DNA of 6,471 bases from an uncultured Collinsella sp. (GTDB lineage: Bacteria > Actinomycetota > Coriobacteriia > Coriobacteriales > Coriobacteriaceae). Every line of letters starts with the position of its first letter. Positions within the stretch are counted from its first letter, which is position 1. The notes under the pieces were generated by a model. It was given only the letters and a program-made list of their open reading frames with translations. It searched no databases and had not been told where the DNA came from. Location of the stretch: NCBI GenBank assembly GCA_900552875.1, contig USCS01000091.1:1-6471 (forward strand), read 5' to 3'. Below are positions 1-4,182 of the stretch, piece by piece. The position numbers were made by a program, and so were the translations under genes.

Positions 1-1
1 C

Positions 2-778
2 TCGAGCGACCCGAACCTGCAGAACATCCCGACGCGCTCTGAGCTGGGCCGTACCGTCAAGACGGCGTTTTCGGCAGGCGAGGGAAGCGTCTTTTTGGCG
101 GTGGACTACTCGCAGATCGAGCTGCGTCTGCTGGCGCATCTCTCAGGTGACGAGCACTTGGTGCGCGCCTTTAACGAGGGCGAGGACTTCCATGCCGAGA
201 CGGCGGCGCGCGTGTTCGGTGTGCCGGTGTCCGAGGTAACGCCCGACCTGCGCAGTCGCGCCAAGGCCGTGAACTATGGCATCGTGTACGGTCAGCAGGC
301 CTACGGTCTGTCGCAGTCGCTGCATATCTCGATGGCCGAGGCGCGCGACATGATCGACCGCTACTACGAGGCCTACCCGGGCGTGCGTACGTTCCTCGAC
401 AACGTGGTGGCGCGCGCCAAGCAGACGGGCTACGCCGAGACCATGTACGGTCGCCGTCGTCATATTCCGGAGCTCAAGGCCAAAAATCCGCAACTCCGCG
501 GCTTCGGCGAGCGCACGGCCATGAACCACCCCATGCAGGGCACCGCGGCCGACATCATCAAGATCGCGATGGCCCGCGTAAGCCGCCGCCTGGAAGAAGA
601 AGGCTTTGCCGCCCACATGATTCTTCAAGTACACGACGAACTAGACTTTGAGTGCCCCGTCGACGAAGTCGAGCGCCTAACCACCATGGTCCGCGACGTC
701 ATGGAACACGTAGTAGACCTCCGCGTCCCCCTAATCGCCGAATCTTCGACTGGAGTGACCTGGGCAGACGCCAAGTAA
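2..778 (+). CDS. polA: DNA polymerase I, C-terminal polymerase domain (5' end outside window)
   Basis: This is the last 258 codons of a family A DNA polymerase, which fills gaps and replaces RNA primers during lagging-strand synthesis and excision repair. The reading frame is open from base 2, and the upstream part, including any 5' nuclease domain, is missing. All three polymerase motifs are visible. Motif A, DYSQIELR, starts at base 104 and carries the first catalytic aspartate (E. coli D705). The O-helix, RSRAKAVNYGIVYG, lies around bases 251-292 with the nucleotide-binding Arg and Lys. Motif C, QVHDELDFE, has the second catalytic Asp-Glu pair at 635-640. The O-helix position equal to E. 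coli Phe762 is tyrosine (bases 275-277). Codon choice changes near base 590: glutamate is GAG 13 times and GAA never before that point, but GAA 7 and GAG 2 after it. The gene converges with the HAD gene downstream. Confidence 0.97.
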   Translation, partial: SSDPNLQNIPTRSELGRTVKTAFSAGEGSVFLAVDYSQIELRLLAHLSGDEHLVRAFNEGEDFHAETAARVFGVPVSEVTPDLRSRAKAVNYGIVYGQQAYGLSQSLHISMAEARDMIDRYYEAYPGVRTFLDNVVARAKQTGYAETMYGRRRHIPELKAKNPQLRGFGERTAMNHPMQGTAADIIKIAMARVSRRLEEEGFAAHMILQVHDELDFECPVDEVERLTTMVRDVMEHVVDLRVPLIAESSTGVTWADAK

Positions 779-812
779 GGGCACGACCACAATTCCAAAG
801 TAATCAAAACCA

Positions 813-846
813 GAAGGACGCCCCTCATCAACAAGGAGCGTCCTTC
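813..846. terminator. Terminator hairpin between convergent polA and HAD gene
   Basis: A 9-bp perfect stem (813-821 with 838-846) encloses a 16-base loop that can add three further pairs. It lies 34 bases after the polA stop. Read rightward, the stem is followed by only a few scattered T residues before an A-rich stretch. Read leftward, it is followed by GGTTTTGATT, a better T-tract. It may therefore stop transcription from both convergent genes, and it looks better suited to the leftward one. Confidence 0.6.
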
Positions 847-910
847 GTTCAATAAAAATCAGCCAAAGTATCTAGGCGCCAAGACGCCATCCATGCGGCA
901 AGCAAGTCAA

Positions 911-1044
911 CGTAGCCATGCCCGGGTCCGGCCGTTTGATTTTTGTAGATTCCGCACGAGCCGAAGGCCACTTAATGTGGCCTTCGAGCGAGCCCAGGAC
1001 CTGACCGAGCAAAAATCAAACGGCCGGCCCCGGGCATGGCGACG
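911..1044. repeat. Large nested inverted repeat between polA and HAD gene
   Basis: Arms 915-944 and 1011-1040 are 30 bases each and complementary except for one position (T927 against C1028). After one more mismatch (A914/G1041), three further pairs extend the arms to 911 and 1044. Inside the arms sits a second, perfect 10-bp hairpin (962-971 with 977-986) with a five-base TTAAT loop. The inner ends of the outer arms are TTTTT and AAAAA. The element begins 7 bases beyond the stop of the leftward HAD gene, so its RNA would form the 3' end of that transcript. No clear target-site duplication and no coding content are visible. It could be a 3'-end structure or terminator, a member of a dispersed palindromic repeat family, or a non-autonomous mobile element. 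A genome-wide copy count would separate these. Confidence 0.85.
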
Positions 1045-1051
1045 AGATAGA

Positions 1052-1879
1052 TTACCGAGCCGCCAAGATGGCGTCGATGAGCGTCAGTACGCCCCCGTCG
1101 TTGTTGCTCGGAATGCGCCACTTGGCGTGCGCGTTCATGTGCTCCTCGGCATTGTCCACGATAAAGCTGTGCCCGACGCGCTCCAGCATGGGGATGTCGT
1201 TGTAGGTGTCGCCCACGGCGGCAGCATCGGCAATATCGATGCCCAGGTGCTCGCACAGGTGAGCGACGCCGGCGCCCTTGTCGACGCCCAGGTTCATAAA
1301 GTCGATCCACTCGCGCCCGGCGTTGGTGACGTAGAGCTTGTCCGAGAACTCGGGGTTGTAGGTCTCGCGGAATGCGGGCTCGGCATCGTAGGCAGGGAAA
1401 AAGACCGAGATCTTATTGGACTCGATATCAAGGCCCTCAAAGGTGTCGACATAGTTGATCGTGTTGTAGTACACGCTGATTTCGTCGTGGTACTGATGGT
1501 CGCGGGCGAGCACATAGAACTCGTCGTAGCAGCACAGGACGGGAACGGCGCGCGGGTCCTCCGAGACACGAGCGAGCACCTGCTGATACAGCGCCACATC
1601 GATGTTGCTCTTATAGATAAAGTTGCCGCGGTAGATCACGCAAGCTCCATTGTCGGGGCAAAAAGCAAGGCGGTCCTTAATGCCCTCGAACATTTCTTCG
1701 AGTTTTGGGGCGGGGCGTCCGCTGGCGGGGCAGAATACGATGCCAGTCTCGGCGAGCTTGTCTAGGCGCTCATCAAGACCCTGCGGCAACACTCGCTCGT
1801 CGGTCAGCAGCGTCTTGTCCATATCAACGGCGAGAATCTTAATGTTTCCGATATTGGCGTCCGATTCGTAAGTTTGCAT
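1052..1879 (-). CDS. Cof-type HAD-IIB family phosphatase
   Basis: The 275-residue product is a haloacid dehalogenase superfamily phosphohydrolase of the Cof/YbiV kind. These are cytoplasmic Mg-dependent enzymes that hydrolyse small phosphorylated metabolites such as sugar phosphates. All four HAD motifs are present: motif I AVDMDKT with nucleophile Asp19 and acid/base Asp21, motif II PASGR with Ser53, motif III Lys201 in LGVDKG, and motif IV GDTYND at 223-228. The stretch between motifs II and III (about 85-190) has the size of the C2B cap that selects substrate. The conserved NNDGGV near the end (259-264) is also typical. Length matches the family. The start at 1879 follows AAAGG at a suitable distance (complement of 1889-1893). 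The substrate cannot be read from sequence. The gene is divergent from argG and convergent with polA, so context gives no pathway. I found no convincing promoter for it. Confidence 0.93.
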   Translation of the reverse strand: MQTYESDANIGNIKILAVDMDKTLLTDERVLPQGLDERLDKLAETGIVFCPASGRPAPKLEEMFEGIKDRLAFCPDNGACVIYRGNFIYKSNIDVALYQQVLARVSEDPRAVPVLCCYDEFYVLARDHQYHDEISVYYNTINYVDTFEGLDIESNKISVFFPAYDAEPAFRETYNPEFSDKLYVTNAGREWIDFMNLGVDKGAGVAHLCEHLGIDIADAAAVGDTYNDIPMLERVGHSFIVDNAEEHMNAHAKWRIPSNNDGGVLTLIDAILAAR

Positions 1880-1989
1880 AAAAGCGAGCCTTTCGTTTCG
1901 AGATTGTTTCAGACGTTATAACCATTAACTCGTACTCGGGCGTATTTTCGCAGGATTGGCGAGCGTTTGCATCACCATTCACAAAGTAA

Positions 1990-2017
1990 TGAAAAAACTT
2001 TTCAGAAATTTGAATTT
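1990..2017. promoter_or_regulatory. AT-rich dyads upstream of argG leader, possible operator
   Basis: Two adjacent dyads stand here: TGAAAA-AAC-TTTTCA (1990-2004) and AAATT-TG-AATTT (2006-2017). They lie just upstream of the suggested leader promoter. ARG boxes bound by ArgR have the form TGAAT-N4-ATTCA. The first dyad resembles this but its spacing is one base too long and the inner bases differ. Isolated half-sites ATTCA (1977-1981) and TGAAT (2011-2015) are also present. In AT-rich sequence such dyads arise by chance, so a regulator site is only a possibility. Confidence 0.2.
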
Positions 2018-2022
2018 GTCGC

Positions 2023-2050
2023 TTGTGCTGCGGGCACTTTAGCGTAATAT
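2023..2050 (+). promoter_or_regulatory. Candidate promoter of the argG leader transcript
   Basis: TTGTGC (2023-2028) and TAATAT (2045-2050) are 16 bases apart and each matches the -35 or -10 consensus at four of six positions. Transcription would start near 2057, just before the three-way junction and about 100 bases before the leader peptide start. The match is modest, and other starts between here and argG cannot be excluded. Confidence 0.3.
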
Positions 2051-2062
2051 AGCGACCATCGA

Positions 2063-2109
2063 AAACGGAGACGGCAAAAGAGCCGCTTACCGAGGAAAAG
2101 GTACCGTTT
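2063..2109 (+). other. Predicted three-way-junction RNA fold in argG 5' leader
   Basis: The RNA can fold into three helices with almost no linker. P1 pairs AAACGG (2063-2068) with CCGTTT (2104-2109). P2 pairs AG-a-CGGC (2069-2075, one bulged A) with GCCGCT (2082-2087) around an AAAAGA loop. P3 pairs TACC (2088-2091) with GGTA (2100-2103) around GAGGAAAA. It would sit near the 5' end of the leader transcript. I do not recognise it as a known riboswitch or ribozyme class: hammerhead core bases and T-box or glutamine-aptamer signatures are absent. P3 is short and chance folding is possible. Confidence 0.35.
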
Positions 2110-2140
2110 ACGATATTTGAATTGCGCCCGGCGATAGGTG

Positions 2141-2147
2141 AAAGGAG
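2141..2147 (+). promoter_or_regulatory. Strong ribosome binding site of the Arg-rich leader ORF
   Basis: AAAGGAG, preceded by GGTG, is nearly a full complement to the 3' end of 16S rRNA and lies six bases before ATG at 2154. It is stronger than the sites of argG, ndk and the HAD gene in this window. It is the main reason to treat the short reading frame as translated. Confidence 0.6.
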
Positions 2148-2153
2148 AGGCAG

Positions 2154-2228
2154 ATGCAGTTCGTAAAGATCATCACCACTGCAGACAATGCCATCCGACG
2201 CCAGCGCGCAATTTCCCGACGACGATAA
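2154..2228 (+). CDS. Arginine-rich 24-residue leader peptide upstream of argG
   Basis: The reading frame has 24 codons, begins MQFVKIITT and ends AIRRQRAISRRR before TAA (2226-2228). Six of the last eleven codons encode arginine. Four of these six are CGA, including three in a row directly before the stop (2217-2225). CGA does not occur among the 11 arginine codons of argG, nor in argH, ndk or the visible part of polA, so the choice looks selected. CGA is read by inosine-wobble tRNA and is slow in many bacteria. The peptide lies 205 bases ahead of argG on the same strand. Its tail overlaps a hairpin (2221-2226 with 2231-2236) and is followed by alternative hairpins and a terminator-like structure. 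The likely role is a cis-acting sensor: ribosomes stalled for arginyl-tRNA would switch downstream RNA folding and let argG be transcribed. No independent function of the peptide is suggested. Confidence 0.6.
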   Translation: MQFVKIITTADNAIRRQRAISRRR

Positions 2229-2284
2229 CAATCGTCTCTGTCCGCATGGGGCGAATTGCCTCAACAGAGTCATTTTGAGGTCGT
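2208..2284 (+). promoter_or_regulatory. Candidate attenuator: mutually exclusive hairpins after the leader peptide
   Basis: Several pairings compete. A protector hairpin pairs GACGAT (2221-2226) with ATCGTC (2231-2236), and can be enclosed by GCAATT (2208-2213) with AATTGC (2254-2259) plus CCC with GGG. A later hairpin pairs CCTCAA (2259-2264) with TTGAGG (2275-2280). An alternative helix pairs CTCTGT (2236-2241) with ACAGAG (2264-2269), inside that hairpin, so the two conflict. GTCGT (2280-2284) can pair with ACGAC (2296-2300), which lies in the left arm of the downstream terminator. A ribosome halted at the CGA codons would block the protector arms but leave 2236-2241 free, favouring the alternative helix. 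A ribosome reaching the stop codon would cover 2236-2241. The pairings are seen; the switching order is inferred. Confidence 0.4.
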
Positions 2285-2290
2285 TGGGTT

Positions 2291-2339
2291 TTAGCACGAC
2301 ATTGCTGCATGTTTCTAGGGCATGTATGTGCTGATTTTT
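2291..2339 (+). terminator. Putative intrinsic terminator in argG leader
   Basis: AGCAC (2293-2297) pairs with GTGCT (2328-2332), extended outward by two pairs (one G-U). Inward, ACAT (2299-2302) pairs with ATGT (2322-2325) across a small internal loop. An alternative inner helix pairs CATG (2308-2311) with CATG (2321-2324). The stem is followed directly by TTTTT (2335-2339). It stands 94 bases ahead of the argG start and after the leader peptide stop, the place expected of an attenuator terminator. Stem stability is moderate because of the internal loop and the long hairpin loop. Confidence 0.5.
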
Positions 2340-2419
2340 GCTATTTAACCTGATATTGCACGGTATATGACCTTGAAATGACTTGCAACTGACCGATGTT
2401 CTAATTAGCTACCAAGGGC

Positions 2420-2426
2420 GAAAGGA
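2420..2426 (+). promoter_or_regulatory. Ribosome binding site that fixes the argG start
   Basis: GAAAGGA lies seven bases before ATG at 2434. The frame is open further upstream to a TTG at 2383, but nothing like a ribosome binding site precedes that codon, and the family begins right before the ATP-binding loop. The ATG at 2434 is therefore preferred. Confidence 0.8.
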
Positions 2427-2433
2427 AACAGCC

Positions 2434-3660
2434 ATGAGCAAGGAAAAAGTCGTTCTCGCATATTCCGGTGGTCTTGATACATCCGTATGTGTCAAGTGGC
2501 TTCAGGACGAGAAGAATCTCGATGTCGTTTGCGTCTGCGGCAACGTGGGCCAGGAGGAGACCGGCCTGGATGCCAAAAAACAGAAGGCGCTCGACCTGGG
2601 CGTTCTCGATTGCCAGGTGCTCGACCTGCGCGACGAGTTCTCCGATGAGTTCCTGACCAAGGCCATCGCCGCAAACTCCATGTACGAGAACAAGTACCCG
2701 CTGCTCTCCGCCCTGTCTCGCCCGCTGCTCGCCAAGAAGCTCGTCGAGGTCGCTCACGAGTTTGGCGCGACCTACGTCGCCCACGGCTGCACCGGCAAAG
2801 GTAACGACCAGGTTCGTTTTGAGGCTGCCGTCAAGGCCCTCGACCCCGAGCTTAAGGTTATCGCCCCGGTTCGCGAGTGGGACCTGAAGTGCCGTCCCGA
2901 CGAGGTCGCCTATGCCCACGCCCACAACGTGCCGGTTCCCGAGGGTGCCAACGACAACCCCTATTCCATCGACGACAACCTGTGGGGTCGTGCCATCGAG
3001 TGCGGTCACCTGGAGGATCCCTGGAACGAGCCGCTCGACGACGCCTGGGTTATGACCAAGAATCCCGAGGACACGCCCGATACCCCGACTTACACCGAGA
3101 TTGAGTTTGAGGCGGGCAAGCCCGTCGCCGTCGACGGCAAGAAGATGAAGCTCTCCGAGATCGTCATCGCCCTCAACAAGATTTCGGGCGACAACGGCTT
3201 TGGCCGTCTCGACCTGGTTGAGGATCGTCTGGTGGGCCTCAAGAGCCGCGAGTGCTACGAGGTTCCCGGAGCCCTGACGCTCATCACCGCCCACAAGGCG
3301 CTCGAGGACATCTGCGTCGAGGGCGACCTGCTCAAGACCAAGATCAAGCTCGAGCAGGATTGGGCCACCGCCGTGTACAACGGCCAGTGGTACAGCCCGC
3401 TCAAAAACGCGCTCGATGCCTTTATGGCCGATACCCAGAAGTTTGTGACCGGCACCGTCCGCCTGAAGTTCTTTAAGGGCAACTGCCACGTCGTCGGCCG
3501 CAAGAGCCCCTTCAGCCTCTACGACTACGGTCTGGCTACCTACGACCGCGACACCACGTTTGACGAGAAGGCCAGCGCCGGCTTTATCGAGATCGATACG
3601 CTGTCGCTCAAGACGTGGGCTAAGGTCCAGGGTCCCAGCTCCGCTGCCGCCCAGGCCTAA
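2434..3660 (+). CDS. argG: Argininosuccinate synthase
   Basis: The 408-residue enzyme joins citrulline and aspartate, with ATP cleaved to AMP and pyrophosphate, to give argininosuccinate. This is the penultimate step of arginine synthesis in the cytoplasm. The N-terminal pyrophosphatase-type P-loop AYSGGLDTS (residues 9-17) binds ATP. HGCTGKGNDQVRF (117-129) belongs to the nucleotide and substrate pocket. YSIDDNLWGR (177-186) and SRECYEVPGA (271-280) are further conserved substrate-site blocks. Length is usual for the family (about 400), and nothing is missing. All eleven arginine codons are CGC or CGT, in contrast to the leader peptide. Its partner argH lies downstream on the same strand, separated by a 523-base region with a strong hairpin, so the two may not form a tight operon. 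The long leader with an arginine-rich peptide suggests control by arginyl-tRNA supply. Confidence 0.98.
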   Translation: MSKEKVVLAYSGGLDTSVCVKWLQDEKNLDVVCVCGNVGQEETGLDAKKQKALDLGVLDCQVLDLRDEFSDEFLTKAIAANSMYENKYPLLSALSRPLLAKKLVEVAHEFGATYVAHGCTGKGNDQVRFEAAVKALDPELKVIAPVREWDLKCRPDEVAYAHAHNVPVPEGANDNPYSIDDNLWGRAIECGHLEDPWNEPLDDAWVMTKNPEDTPDTPTYTEIEFEAGKPVAVDGKKMKLSEIVIALNKISGDNGFGRLDLVEDRLVGLKSRECYEVPGALTLITAHKALEDICVEGDLLKTKIKLEQDWATAVYNGQWYSPLKNALDAFMADTQKFVTGTVRLKFFKGNCHVVGRKSPFSLYDYGLATYDRDTTFDEKASAGFIEIDTLSLKTWAKVQGPSSAAAQA

Positions 3661-3677
3661 GGCTTTTCCTTCCTTTG

Positions 3678-3740
3678 GTATCCGCGCGGCCCATCCGCGT
3701 GATACATAACGGGCGCACGGGGTCCCTACCTTTCGTTATG
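3678..3740 (+). other. Structured region after argG: overlapping inverted repeats
   Basis: Starting 17 bases after the argG stop, GTATC and CGCGG (3678-3682, 3685-3689) pair with CCGCG and GATAC (3695-3699, 3701-3705) around a CCCAT loop. The last base of this hairpin begins another dyad, CATAACG (3705-3711) with CGTTATG (3734-3740), with GGG and CCC inside its loop. No T-run follows either, so these are not typical intrinsic terminators. They may protect the argG 3' end, or belong to a leader for the downstream genes. Confidence 0.4.
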
Positions 3741-3815
3741 CTTGCTGACACTTCTTAACATCGGTGGCCCCTACGTTCCGCCCGCATATATGATGCCGCG
3801 TTTGCGGCTGAGTCC

Positions 3816-3845
3816 GAGCCCCGCCGGGGTTGTCCGGCGGGGCTC
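3816..3845 (+). terminator. Strong GC-rich hairpin, probable terminator after argG
   Basis: A perfect 12-bp, very GC-rich stem (3816-3827 with 3834-3845) encloses a six-base GGTTGT loop. It is followed by CTTCTATC, a modest pyrimidine tract. A small 5-bp hairpin, GCCGC-gttt-GCGGC (3795-3808), precedes it. It lies 155 bases after the argG stop and 48 bases before the small open reading frame at 3894. It could end argG transcription or act within a leader for the genes beyond. If it terminates fully, argH needs its own promoter, for which I see no convincing consensus. Confidence 0.6.
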
Positions 3846-3893
3846 CTTCTATCAATTTGGCGGCTCTGCGCCTATATATAAGGAGTATCCATT

Positions 3894-4064
3894 ATGTTCA
3901 ATGCTATTGTGCATGCTTTACTTGCCCTCGCGCCCGAGTTCGATGCTGCAAGGGTCGAGGACGTCCCTATGAGCCTGAAAGCCTGGATCGATGGTTCGCA
4001 GGGCAACATCCGGAGGGAGACGTTGGGCGCCAAGTGCATGGCGCGTCACTTCTTTGCAAATTAG
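3894..4064 (+). CDS. Hypothetical 56-residue small protein between argG and argH
   Basis: I do not recognise this product. The frame starts with ATG at 3894, preceded by AAGGAG at 3880-3885 (eight bases before the start), and ends with TAG at 4062. The peptide begins MFNAIVHALLALAPEF, mildly hydrophobic but with an aspartate- and glutamate-rich continuation, so a signal peptide or membrane segment is not convincing. The rest is mixed, with a basic stretch around residues 40-51 (IRRETLGAKCMAR). Its four arginine codons are AGG, CGG, AGG and CGT, unlike the CGC/CGT use of its neighbours; this either argues against a conserved gene or suggests different origin. It is not arginine-rich enough to resemble the argG leader peptide. 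It ends 118 bases before argH on the same strand and could be co-transcribed with it. The good ribosome binding site is the main support. Confidence 0.4.
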   Translation: MFNAIVHALLALAPEFDAARVEDVPMSLKAWIDGSQGNIRRETLGAKCMARHFFAN

Positions 4065-4114
4065 CTACATGGCTCCGCACACGGTGGGGAATGTGTAAAA
4101 CTAGCGGTTGAAAA

Positions 4115-4128
4115 ATCGCTTTAGCGAT
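4115..4128. repeat. Short palindrome ahead of argH
   Basis: ATCGCTTTAGCGAT is a 14-base near-perfect dyad in the 118-base gap between the small open reading frame and argH, 54 bases before the argH start. As RNA it would form a short hairpin with a small loop. As DNA it could be an operator half-pair. Nothing else recognisable lies in this gap. Confidence 0.35.
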
Positions 4129-4167
4129 ATGGCGCATTGCTTTGGGCGCTTGTTTTGGTTTTTGGAG

Positions 4168-4174
4168 AAAGGGG
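4168..4174 (+). promoter_or_regulatory. Ribosome binding site that fixes the argH start
   Basis: AAAGGGG stands eight bases before ATG at 4183. In-frame upstream starts exist (ATG at 4129, TTG at 4108), but neither has a comparable site. The protein family typically begins with the sequence found at 4183, MALWGGRF. Confidence 0.75.
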
Positions 4175-4182
4175 ACGGTTCC

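Noticed and set aside
893..1765. 290-codon rightward frame antisense to the HAD gene
   Set aside because: It runs through the inverted repeat and opposite a HAD gene with all four catalytic motifs, so it is a shadow frame.
1839..2297. 152-codon leftward frame across the HAD start and the argG leader region
   Set aside because: It overlaps the HAD gene 5' end, has no recognisable domain or good ribosome binding site, and lies in AT-rich regulatory sequence opposite the leader peptide.
2181..2308. Long-range pairing GCAGACAATG (2181-2190) with CATTGCTGC (2300-2308)
   Set aside because: Nine pairs with one bulge over about 110 bases are close to what chance gives in a leader of this size, so it was not included in the model.
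2401..3489. 362-codon frame antisense to argG
   Set aside because: It is a mirror frame produced by GC-biased codons of argG; argG is unmistakable on the other strand.
3750..3850. Possible T-box riboswitch (GGTGG followed by a GC terminator)
   Set aside because: The T-box antiterminator bases (TGGNACCGCG) are not present and no stem I specifier structure could be found.
4069..4110. Very short frames (6 and 9 codons) just ahead of argH as a second leader peptide
   Set aside because: They contain no arginine codons and have at most weak ribosome binding sites, so they do not resemble the argG leader.
3830..4111. 93-codon rightward frame overlapping the small open reading frame between argG and argH
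   Set aside because: It starts inside the GC-rich hairpin, lacks a ribosome binding site and has cysteine- and arginine-rich noise composition; the frame from 3894 has the better start signal.
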